Assembly: GCA_937996595.1 (NCBI GenBank)
Contig: CALKVC010000033.1
Location: 1-26,222, forward strand
Length of the DNA stretch: 26,222 nt
From: an uncultured Chitinophagaceae bacterium
GTDB taxonomy: Bacteria > Bacteroidota > Bacteroidia > Chitinophagales > Chitinophagaceae
Reading direction: 5' to 3'
Below the pieces are notes generated by a model that ran no database searches, had not been told where the DNA came from, and was given only the letters and a program-made list of their open reading frames with translations. A program made the position numbers and the translations under genes. Numbering within the stretch: the stretch's first letter is position 1; every line of letters starts with the position of its first letter. Below, piece after piece: positions 1 through 8,515 of this stretch.

Positions 1-1551
<1,551 letters not shown>

Positions 1552-1697
1552 TCTTAGTTGTTACAGCCCCCGGGGGGACAAAATTTTCTTTAATTATTCG
1601 TATTATATTACCTCTAATGCAAATGCCTGATCTCTGCCTGTTTCCCATTGAGACTTCTCTCATAATACATCAATCATACATTGTACATTAACATAGA
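1552..1697. other. nusA-infB spacer with a GC-rich palindrome
   Basis: This 146-base spacer is AT-rich except for an 11-base run, CCCCCGGGGGG at 1567-1577, which contains a perfect 10-base palindrome ending 16 bases upstream of the infB ATG. No good TAnnTTTG promoter element is visible in it on the minus strand, so infB is probably expressed by read-through from nusA. What the palindrome does is unknown. Confidence 0.4.
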
Positions 1698-2948
1698 TTA
1701 TTCCCTTTCAAATTCTTCTTTCAGTATCCTCCGTACATCTTCAATTGTTTCTTTTTCCAGGTCGGTCCTGCGCTCCAGTTCTTCAGCCGTGAGGTCGAGC
1801 ACCGAACGGGCGGTATCGCAACCAACACGCTTGAGTTCATCTATCACCCATCCTTCAATCTCATCTGTAAACTCTTCCAGGTTGATATCAAAATCTTCTT
1901 CTTCCCCTTCATTATCGCGGAACACATCTATTTCATAACCGGTAAGTTCACAGGCAAGTTTGATGTTAACACCACGCCTTCCGATAGCTAGTGACACCTG
2001 GTCGGGCTTGAGATACACATTAGCATGCATTTTCTCCGTATCCAGGTCGATGCTCGTTATTTTGGCCGGTGTTAATGACCGCTGTATGAGCAATTGGGTG
2101 TTTGATGTCCAGTTGATCACATCTATATTCTCATTTTTCAGTTCGCGAACGATGCCATGGATACGGCTTCCTTTCATACCCACACAGGCCCCAACCGGGT
2201 CAATCCTGTCGTCGTAACTTTCAACAGCCACTTTGGCCCTTTCTCCGGGGTCACGTACAATCTTTTTAACCACTATCAGGCCGTCAAATATTTCAGGTAC
2301 TTCAATTTCAAGCAGTTTTTCCAGGAATGACGGGCTGGTACGTGATAATATGATAACAGCCTGGCTGTTCTTCAGTTCCACTTTTTTTACAACCGCCCTC
2401 ACATTTTCACCCTTTTTGAAATAATCTGTTGGAATCTGTTCAGATTTTGGCAGCAGCATTTCATTTCCGTCTTCATCAAGTATCAGCACTTCCTTTTTCC
2501 AAACCTGGTACACTTCACCACTAACGATTTCGCCTACACGATCTTCATACTTTTTAACCAGGATATTCTTTTTCAGGTCGTTGATCCTGGCAGCCAGTGT
2601 TTGCTTTCCGGCCAGTATAGCCCTGCGGCCAAATTCTTTCTGGATATCCACCTCTTCATACAGTTCTTCCCCTACCTGGTAATCCGGCTCAATTTTGATC
2701 GCATCCTTGTATTCTATTTCCGTAAGTGTATTATACAGGTCGTCATCTTCAACAATGGTACGGCGCCGGAATATTTCCAGGTCACCTTTCTGGTCGTTTA
2801 CGATTACGTCGAAGCATTCGTCGCTGCCGTATTTTTTACGGATCAGTGTTTTGAATACATCTTCCATCACCTTCATTAAGGTAGGGCGATCGATGTTCTC
2901 TGCTTCTTTAAATTCCTGGAAGGAGTCAATTAAATTAATGCTTGCCAT
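1698..2948 (-). CDS. nusA: Transcription termination/antitermination factor NusA
   Basis: NusA binds RNA polymerase and nascent RNA and modulates pausing, intrinsic termination and antitermination in the cytoplasm. The 416-residue product has an N-terminal polymerase-binding domain (about 1-130), an S1 domain (about 137-205, GEIVSGEVYQVW...), then two KH domains with GxxG loops GMKG (257-260) and GRRG (323-326). A short acidic tail (about 345-416) ends in a helix-hairpin-helix-like segment (DLTAEELERRTDLEKETIED). The length is normal for Bacteroidota, where the long C-terminal repeats of Escherichia coli NusA are absent. The start at 2948 gives MASINLIDSFQEF, a typical N-terminus. It lies 52 bases after rimP and 146 bases before infB, the classical gene order, so co-transcription is expected. 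Confidence 0.97.
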   Translation of the reverse strand: MASINLIDSFQEFKEAENIDRPTLMKVMEDVFKTLIRKKYGSDECFDVIVNDQKGDLEIFRRRTIVEDDDLYNTLTEIEYKDAIKIEPDYQVGEELYEEVDIQKEFGRRAILAGKQTLAARINDLKKNILVKKYEDRVGEIVSGEVYQVWKKEVLILDEDGNEMLLPKSEQIPTDYFKKGENVRAVVKKVELKNSQAVIILSRTSPSFLEKLLEIEVPEIFDGLIVVKKIVRDPGERAKVAVESYDDRIDPVGACVGMKGSRIHGIVRELKNENIDVINWTSNTQLLIQRSLTPAKITSIDLDTEKMHANVYLKPDQVSLAIGRRGVNIKLACELTGYEIDVFRDNEGEEEDFDINLEEFTDEIEGWVIDELKRVGCDTARSVLDLTAEELERRTDLEKETIEDVRRILKEEFERE

Positions 2949-3000
2949 ATTCCACCCCGGCCATTTCCTTTCCCCGCCGGATGGGGATTTTTATTTGTTA

Positions 3001-3465
3001 TTAAAATTTTATAAGAACAATTGCCTGTTTTATATCAGCCAATGGTATTGCCAGTTGTTTGGTGACCGCTTTTTTATTTTTCCCTTCGGTAAATGATAAT
3101 TCTATTTGCTGTTCATTTACTGAAACCAGTTTGCCTGCCTGTTTATTTCCGTCGTTCAGGGTTACCTCAATATCCCTCCCGGTATTTTTAACATACTGTC
3201 GGTGCATTTTCAGCGGTTCGCCGATACCAGGGCTGGATACCTCCAGCGAAAAATCACCGTCGGGGTAAATGGCCATTTCCTCCATTATCTTATACAGCGC
3301 CCGGTTTATTCTGATACATTTTTCAATACCTAACCCACTGTCTGCATCCAGGAAAATCTTGATATTGTTAACCGGCTTTATCTTTATCTCTACCAGGAAA
3401 ATATCATCCGTAAGCAATGGCTGCAATAACTTTTCTATGGTTCCTATTTGATTGTCCTTTATCAT
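3001..3465 (-). CDS. rimP: Ribosome maturation factor RimP
   Basis: RimP assists 30S subunit maturation. The product is 154 residues, the usual family length, with the RimP signature LEVSSPGIGEPL at about 74-85 and the C-terminal SH3-like beta domain after it (about 92-154). I chose the ATG at 3463-3465 (MIKDNQIGTIEKLL) because family N-termini begin there. The same frame is open upstream with ATGs at 3513 and 3528. Starting at 3513 would add 16 residues translated straight through the leader hairpin, and 3528 lies upstream of the predicted transcription start. First gene of the rimP-nusA-infB operon, behind the promoter at 3526-3557. Confidence 0.93.
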   Translation of the reverse strand: MIKDNQIGTIEKLLQPLLTDDIFLVEIKIKPVNNIKIFLDADSGLGIEKCIRINRALYKIMEEMAIYPDGDFSLEVSSPGIGEPLKMHRQYVKNTGRDIEVTLNDGNKQAGKLVSVNEQQIELSFTEGKNKKAVTKQLAIPLADIKQAIVLIKF

Positions 3466-3479
3466 GGTGCTTACAAAAG

Positions 3480-3507
3480 AAGAAGGGAACACCCCGGTTC
3501 CCTTCTT
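3480..3507 (-). promoter_or_regulatory. Leader hairpin upstream of rimP-nusA-infB
   Basis: A perfect 11-bp inverted repeat, AAGAAGGGAAC (3480-3490) and GTTCCCTTCTT (3497-3507), encloses a 6-base loop. On the minus strand it lies between the predicted transcription start (about 3519) and the rimP ATG at 3465, and is followed by CTTTTG. It could act as an attenuator/weak intrinsic terminator or mask the rimP start region. NusA-dependent control of leader termination in the nusA operon is known from Escherichia coli; its presence here is inference. Confidence 0.6.
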
Positions 3508-3525
3508 TTTCATTCTTTTCCAGTG

Positions 3526-3557
3526 CAAATATAGGTATAAACCCGTTTACAGCCAAA
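3526..3557 (-). promoter_or_regulatory. Bacteroidota-type promoter of the rimP-nusA-infB operon
   Basis: Read on the minus strand, TTTG at 3557-3554 (the -33 element) is followed after 20 bases by TATATTTG at 3533-3526, an exact match to the -7 consensus TAnnTTTG of Bacteroidota housekeeping sigma factors. The transcription start would fall near 3519, giving a leader of about 54 nt that contains the hairpin at 3480-3507. Confidence 0.75.
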
Positions 3558-3611
3558 TTGAACCCATTCTGCCATACAAAAAATTAACAGGAAGATATTT
3601 TACCGGCTGCA

Positions 3612-3619
3612 TACCTTTG
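3612..3619 (+). promoter_or_regulatory. -7 promoter element of the DUF4834-like gene
   Basis: TACCTTTG matches TAnnTTTG exactly and ends 4 bases before the ATG at 3624. Because transcription usually starts 4-8 bases after this element, the mRNA would be leaderless or almost so. No clear TTG is seen at the -33 distance (TTAAC lies at 3584-3588), so the promoter is only half convincing. Confidence 0.45.
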
Positions 3620-3623
3620 CTTT

Positions 3624-3875
3624 ATGAATATCATCAAGTTAGTTTTTCAACTGTTTGTCATATATATATTGTATAAATTCATTTTCGAGTTTATCATTCC
3701 TGTTTACAAAACCACCAAACAGGTTAAACAAAAAATGAATGCCATGCAGGAACGGATGGACCAGCAAAACCAGTCGCCTGCACCAGAGCAACCTTACTCC
3801 GGAAGGCAGCAGGCAAATACCGCGGCCAGGCGGCCTTCAGCTGAGGACTACATTGATTATGAAGAAGTTAAATAA
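3624..3875 (+). CDS. Small membrane-anchored DUF4834-like protein
   Basis: An 83-residue protein with one hydrophobic segment at about 5-28 (rich in L, V, F, I and Y), then a basic/polar stretch containing KTTKQVKQKMNAMQERM, then a disordered Q/P/A-rich region and an acidic end EDYIDYEEVK. A single N-terminal membrane segment with a conserved (D/E)Y.DYEEVK-like C-terminus is what I remember of the Bacteroidota DUF4834 family; the family name is from memory and the function is unknown. It is the only plus-strand gene in the window, divergent from the rimP operon and convergent with the HAD gene 30 bases away. Confidence 0.7.
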   Translation: MNIIKLVFQLFVIYILYKFIFEFIIPVYKTTKQVKQKMNAMQERMDQQNQSPAPEQPYSGRQQANTAARRPSAEDYIDYEEVK

Positions 3876-3905
3876 CTAAATACTTTCTATAAATACTGCT
3901 GGTTT

Positions 3906-4523
3906 TCAATAATACATAAGGTTTTCAATTCTTTCTTCGGGCAATAACAAGTGGGTTTTAAAGCCCAGCCTGGCTGCTGTTTCAATATTGGGCGGCAGGT
4001 CGTCTATAAAAAGTGATTCTGCTGCCAGGATGCCGGCATCCTGCAATACGAATTCAAATATGCCTGCATCGGGTTTTCGTAAACCCACCTGCTGCGAAAA
4101 ATATGCTTTGTCAAAATAGTTTTCCAGTCCGGCTACACCTGTTTGTTCGTTCAATCTACGGTCAAATGCCTTTTTGTGGATGGCATTGGTATTGCTTAAC
4201 AGGAAAATGCGGTAATCCTTCCTTAGTTTCTTCAAATGTTGCAGGCTCTCTGCCCTGAAATCGAGTAACATGGCATTCCAGGCATCCTGTACCTGCCGGT
4301 TGGTTATATTGCCGTTGGCAGCAGCAGTCATGTACTGATAAAACTCATCTTCGGAAATATGACCTGTTTCCAGGTTGTCAAAAACGTTGTTCCCCTTTAA
4401 CATAGAGTACATATTCCCGAAATCTGTGTAACCAAGCTCCTTAAAGGCATGTTTGGTCCTGTTGTAATCGATATTAAGGAGAACGCCGCCCAGGTCGAAA
4501 ATCAGGTTTTTTATTTCAGTCAT
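3906..4523 (-). CDS. HAD-superfamily phosphatase (YihX-like, HAD-IA)
   Basis: A 205-residue soluble hydrolase predicted to dephosphorylate a small phosphorylated metabolite. The HAD motifs are in order: motif I FDLGGVL with nucleophile Asp10, motif II LLSNTN with Ser110, motif III lysine Lys150 in LRKPD, and motif IV FIDDLPPN with Asp174/Asp175. Gly occupies the usual second Asp position of motif I (DxG instead of DxD), which is normal for the YihX branch. A helical cap domain spans about 18-85. No signal peptide, so cytoplasmic. The start at 4523 puts the nucleophile 10 residues in, as expected. It is separated from the esterase gene by 130 bases and probably does not belong to the PUL. The substrate cannot be told from sequence. 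Confidence 0.88.
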   Translation of the reverse strand: MTEIKNLIFDLGGVLLNIDYNRTKHAFKELGYTDFGNMYSMLKGNNVFDNLETGHISEDEFYQYMTAAANGNITNRQVQDAWNAMLLDFRAESLQHLKKLRKDYRIFLLSNTNAIHKKAFDRRLNEQTGVAGLENYFDKAYFSQQVGLRKPDAGIFEFVLQDAGILAAESLFIDDLPPNIETAARLGFKTHLLLPEERIENLMYY

Positions 4524-4653
4524 GTACAGGTATATTCAATTTCAAAATAAGGGTAAAAATACAACTTAAACAGCAGGGGCAATGAGGCGCTGTTACAGAA
4601 ACCCATTTGCATAACCCTTTTCTCCTTTGCTGTTTACAAACTACAGTTAGCCC

Positions 4654-5433
4654 TTACCGGTATTGTGCAAATAACCAGTCCGGTAACGCGGGTTCTGCAA
4701 ATGCCCGATCCCAGCTATTGTGATTTGCTTCCGGGTAAACGGTGAACCTGACTTCAGCCTTTTCTTTCTTTAACGCTTCTGCCATTTTTTGTGAGAAAGA
4801 CATATCAACCACATCATCTTTCCCTCCATGAAATATCCACCATTTTACACCCTTCATTGCTTTCGCTGTAGAAGGCACTGCGCCGCCGCAGATGGGAAAC
4901 GCTGCTGCGAATATCCCGGGCATCCTGCGAACCAGTTCGAACGTTCCCATACCGCCCATTGATAAACCACCAACATAAACCTGGCTGCCTTTTACCCGGT
5001 AGGTTTGTAAAATATATTTTACCAGTTGCTGCAACAGCCGCATATCGGCAGTTGGTTCTCCGGCTGCTACAAAATTGTATGTAATTTTTTGGGTTGAATC
5101 AAACGTTCTTAACACATTACTCCAATAACCGTCAATGGCGCATTGCGGAAAGACAACGATGGCGGGGTGTTTTTCACGCAGTTCGGGTTTCAAAAAAAGC
5201 GCAGCCCCGTGTGTAAGCTGTTTTTCATTGTCATTCCCCCTTTCACCTGAGCCATGAAGAAAAAATATTACAGGATAGGTTTTTGCCACATCATAATTTT
5301 CGGGTAAGAGTAACCGGTAAGGCATGGTATCTTTACCCTGTACGATCCATTTTTTCTGATACAGGGACATATCCTGGGCATGAGCAGCGAATCCTATGAA
5401 AATAAAAAATAAACAAGTTGTTATTTTTTTCAT
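4654..5433 (-). CDS. Secreted alpha/beta-hydrolase esterase (CE1/phospholipase-like)
   Basis: A 259-residue alpha/beta hydrolase with a signal peptide (1-20, MKKITTCLFFIFIGFAAHAQ), so periplasmic. The nucleophile elbow GLSMGG gives Ser158. Asp206 or Asp207 in HGGKDDVVD and His238 in EANHNSW complete a catalytic triad, and FFLHGSGERG (57-66) forms the oxyanion-hole loop. Such proteins in PULs usually remove acyl groups from glycans, although deposited annotations range from phospholipase to dienelactone hydrolase. It is the last gene of the PUL as read from right to left, 38 bases after the GH3 gene. Removal of ester substituents (for example succinyl or acetyl) from the glucan is inferred from context; the exact substrate is unknown. 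Confidence 0.85.
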   Translation of the reverse strand: MKKITTCLFFIFIGFAAHAQDMSLYQKKWIVQGKDTMPYRLLLPENYDVAKTYPVIFFLHGSGERGNDNEKQLTHGAALFLKPELREKHPAIVVFPQCAIDGYWSNVLRTFDSTQKITYNFVAAGEPTADMRLLQQLVKYILQTYRVKGSQVYVGGLSMGGMGTFELVRRMPGIFAAAFPICGGAVPSTAKAMKGVKWWIFHGGKDDVVDMSFSQKMAEALKKEKAEVRFTVYPEANHNSWDRAFAEPALPDWLFAQYR

Positions 5434-5471
5434 GCGCCTAAATAAACCTGCGTTGGGGGGTTATGTTATAA

Positions 5472-7760
5472 TTATTTAACCCAGTTGATGGTTGTTTTCT
5501 TAACATCACCTGAATTTGTTCCGATCATAATCTCAAAGTCACCGGATTCCCAGTCATATTTCAGGTCGCTGTTATAAAACTTAAGGAGTTCGGGCGTTAT
5601 ACTGAAAGAAACCGTTTTTGTTTCACCGGCATTTATTTCCACTTTTTTAAATCCTTTCAGTTCTTTTACGGGCCTGGTTATACTGCCAACCAGATCACGT
5701 ATATATAACTGAACCACTTCTTTACCATTTCTTTTCCCGGTATTGGCAATACTAACGGATGCGGTTAGGGTTTGATTGCCTTTCAGGTTTTTGCTGCTTA
5801 CACTGATGTTGCCATAAACAAAATTCGTATAGCTTAACCCATATCCAAAAGGATAAAGCGGATCATTGGACACATCAATATAATTGGACCGGAATTTTTC
5901 AAACCATTTTCCGGCGCCCAATGGCCGGCCGGTATTTTTTTGTGCGTAATACATGGGAACCTGTCCAACGTTTTGCGGAAATGTAGTGGTTAGTTTACCG
6001 GATGGGTTAACGTCGCCAAACAACACATCGGCGATGGCATTTCCTGCTTCAGACCCCCCAAACCATACGTTCAGGATAGCCGGAACATGTTCGCTTTCCC
6101 ATTTGATGGTCATGGGCCTTCCGGCAAATAACAACAATACAACCGGCTTACCCGTATTGAGCAGGGCGGCCAGTAATTCCTTTTGTGCATCCGGTATGCC
6201 GATATCTGACCTGCTTGAACTTTCGCCGCTCATTTCTGATGCTTCGCCCAATGCAGCTACAATCACATCTGCCTGCTCAGCAACAGCCAGCGCTTCATTC
6301 AACAACTGGGCTGCCGTACGTGAATCACGGTTGAGCGACCTGCCGAACATGGTTGCCCTTAGTTCATAAGCACTATCATGCATCAGGTTAGAGCCTTTTG
6401 CATACAATACCTTTGCATTATTTCCCAATGCATTTTGTAAGCCGGTCCGCACAGAAACTGCCGTGTTTAGGTCTGTGGCCACACTCCAGGTGCCCGGCAT
6501 GTTTTCTTTTGAGTCAGCGAGTGGGCCAATTAAAGCAATGGTTCCCGTTTTTTTCAGTGGCAGTAAATTATCCTCGTTCTTCAGCAGCACAAAACTTTCC
6601 CCGGCAATTTTCCTGGCTACTTCAATATTTTCAACAGTATATATATCTCTTTTTGCCCTTTCTTCATCGCAGTAGCGATACGGATCATCAAACAAACCCA
6701 GTTTATATTTCGCTTCCAGCACCAGGCGGCATGCATCTTCTATTTCCTTTAAAGTAACCTTCCCTTCCTGCAATGATTTTTTCAGCGTTGTTAAAAATCC
6801 TTCGCCAACCATATCCATATGGATACCGGCTTTTAGAGCCAACGCAGATACGGCCTGCAGGTTACCCATCCCATGGTCTGTCATTTCGTTTATACCGGTA
6901 TAATCAGTAACAACAAATCCTTTAAATCCCCATTGTTTGCGCAATACATCGGTCATCAGGTATTTATTGCCGGTTGCAGGTATTGCATCAACTTCATTGA
7001 AAGAAGCCATTACAGATCCGGCGCCTGCATCAATGGCTGCTTTATAAGGAGGGAGGTAGTCATTAAACATTCGCACCCTTCCCATGTCTGTAGTGTTATA
7101 ATCCCTTCCTGCTTCTGCAGCGCCATACATGGCATAATGCTTTACACATGCCATAATGGTATTCTCCTGTTTCAGATCATTTCCCTGGTATCCCTTTACC
7201 ATGGCTTTTGCAACAGCAGATCCCAGAAAAGGGTCTTCGCCGCTTCCTTCTGCAATGCGTCCCCAGCGGGCGTCGCGGGCAATATCCACCATGGGAGAAA
7301 ATGTCCAGTTGATACCGTCAGCGCTCGCTTCCGTTGCAGCAATCCTGGCAGATTGTTCTATCAGGCCCATGTCCCATGTACAGGCTAAAGCCAATGGAAT
7401 CGGGAAAGTTGTCTGGTACCCATGTATCACATCCATTCCAAAAATCATTGGAATCTTTAACCTGGATTGTTCTACGGCCACTTTTTGAACATCCCGTATT
7501 TTGGCAACCGATTTTATGTTAAACAATCCGCCAACGGCACCATCTTTAATTTTTTTCGCAATATCGGAATTGCTCGCCTGCCCGGTTACAATATCGCCTG
7601 AACCCGGTAGGTTTAACTGGCCAATTTTTTCTTCCAGTGTCATCTTTTTCATCAGGGTGCTGATGAACAGGTTCATTTTTGAATCGGCAGGTTTCGCCTT
7701 ATCCTGTGCAAACAGGGCTGTTGAACTCATCAAAGCGATCAATAAAAGGAATCTCTTCAT
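5472..7760 (-). CDS. GH3 beta-glucosidase, periplasmic (BglX-type)
   Basis: A 762-residue glycoside hydrolase family 3 enzyme expected to release glucose from the non-reducing end of beta-gluco-oligosaccharides. The signal peptide is 1-19 (ending ALFAQ). The TIM-barrel domain (about 30-360) contains VKHYA (Lys207-His208) and the nucleophile Asp286 in VVTDYTG. The alpha/beta sandwich domain (about 385-600) holds the likely acid/base region EASEMSGESSSRSDI. A C-terminal FN3-like domain spans about 655-745. Length and order match BglX. Together with two GH144 genes it resembles GH144-GH3 pairs in Bacteroides and Chitinophaga, where the GH3 member acts on beta-1,2-gluco-oligosaccharides (sophorose series); that linkage preference is inferred here. 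The gene lies 10 bases after the SGNH hydrolase gene. Confidence 0.93.
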   Translation of the reverse strand: MKRFLLLIALMSSTALFAQDKAKPADSKMNLFISTLMKKMTLEEKIGQLNLPGSGDIVTGQASNSDIAKKIKDGAVGGLFNIKSVAKIRDVQKVAVEQSRLKIPMIFGMDVIHGYQTTFPIPLALACTWDMGLIEQSARIAATEASADGINWTFSPMVDIARDARWGRIAEGSGEDPFLGSAVAKAMVKGYQGNDLKQENTIMACVKHYAMYGAAEAGRDYNTTDMGRVRMFNDYLPPYKAAIDAGAGSVMASFNEVDAIPATGNKYLMTDVLRKQWGFKGFVVTDYTGINEMTDHGMGNLQAVSALALKAGIHMDMVGEGFLTTLKKSLQEGKVTLKEIEDACRLVLEAKYKLGLFDDPYRYCDEERAKRDIYTVENIEVARKIAGESFVLLKNEDNLLPLKKTGTIALIGPLADSKENMPGTWSVATDLNTAVSVRTGLQNALGNNAKVLYAKGSNLMHDSAYELRATMFGRSLNRDSRTAAQLLNEALAVAEQADVIVAALGEASEMSGESSSRSDIGIPDAQKELLAALLNTGKPVVLLLFAGRPMTIKWESEHVPAILNVWFGGSEAGNAIADVLFGDVNPSGKLTTTFPQNVGQVPMYYAQKNTGRPLGAGKWFEKFRSNYIDVSNDPLYPFGYGLSYTNFVYGNISVSSKNLKGNQTLTASVSIANTGKRNGKEVVQLYIRDLVGSITRPVKELKGFKKVEINAGETKTVSFSITPELLKFYNSDLKYDWESGDFEIMIGTNSGDVKKTTINWVK

Positions 7761-7770
7761 GTTGGTTTGT

Positions 7771-8436
7771 TTAATCTTTCAATAATAATGGTTTTATGGC
7801 TTTTTGCCATATAGAATATCCGGTTTCATTCATGTGTAAACTATCTGCCAGGAACAAACTGCCTATCGGTTGCCCGTCTTTTCCTACCATATTCCGGTAT
7901 ACGTCTGCATAGGCTGTTCTTTGCTGCCTGCTCAAAAAACCCTTTATCCTGCTATTAGCTTCTTTAATTCGCGGGATTAGCTGTTTCCTGCTTGGGCTGG
8001 GTTTTATGGAAACAAAAACCACCGGAAGGCCCGGGTACCTGTTTCTTACTAACGTAAATAAATATACGAATTTATCTGCCAGCATTTTTGCCGTAACGGT
8101 ATCGGATGATGCCAGGTCGTTCTCCCCGCAATATATAACCAGTTGCCTGGGCTCATAGGGAAATATTATATCGGGCGCATAGTAGATAAGGTCTGAAAGC
8201 GTGGCCCCGCCAAATCCCCGGTTGATTACTGTATATCCCTTAAAATAATCAGTCAAATTGTTCCACATCCTGAAGGAAGAACTGCCGGTGAACAGGATAG
8301 CGCCTTTAGCAGGAAACGTTGTACTGTCCTGCTTCCTGAAGGCTTCAATCTCATCTTGAAATGGTGTTTTTTGGGCCTGTATATTCCATGTGCTGATTGC
8401 CGGCAACAGTCCTAATAAAAAAATAAATTTCTTCAA
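7771..8436 (-). CDS. Secreted SGNH/GDSL-type esterase
   Basis: A 221-residue SGNH hydrolase with a signal peptide of about 22 residues (cleavage near IQAQ). Block I is TGSSSF (51-54, likely nucleophile Ser53 where GDS is more usual), block II NRGFGG (Gly75), block III GEND (Asn106), and block V DSLHMN with Asp198 and His201. All four SGNH positions are present, so it should be active, probably as a carbohydrate or acyl esterase in the periplasm. It sits between GH43 and GH3, 10 bases before the GH3 start, and 79 bases separate it from the GH43 stop. With the alpha/beta-hydrolase gene it gives the PUL two unrelated esterase folds, which suggests a substrate with more than one ester decoration or ester position. 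The substrate is not determinable. Confidence 0.88.
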   Translation of the reverse strand: MKKFIFLLGLLPAISTWNIQAQKTPFQDEIEAFRKQDSTTFPAKGAILFTGSSSFRMWNNLTDYFKGYTVINRGFGGATLSDLIYYAPDIIFPYEPRQLVIYCGENDLASSDTVTAKMLADKFVYLFTLVRNRYPGLPVVFVSIKPSPSRKQLIPRIKEANSRIKGFLSRQQRTAYADVYRNMVGKDGQPIGSLFLADSLHMNETGYSIWQKAIKPLLLKD

Positions 8437-8515
8437 CCTGTTTTTAATTTAACATGTTCGTTTTTGCAGTTTTAACCATTACTGCTATCAGTCTTTTCCC
8501 TGTATACGGTGCCGG

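Noticed and set aside
2949..3000. GC-rich partial inverted repeat between rimP and nusA
   Set aside because: The arms (CCGGC and GCCGG with a 14-base loop) are short and imperfect beyond 5 bp, and no terminator tract follows.
3480..3510. Hairpin followed by TTTTT read as a plus-strand terminator
   Set aside because: No plus-strand gene lies upstream; its position between the minus-strand promoter and rimP favours a leader role.
3466..3528. Longer RimP starting at 3528 or 3513
   Set aside because: The extension has no family similarity, would be translated from the leader hairpin, and 3528 lies upstream of the predicted transcription start.
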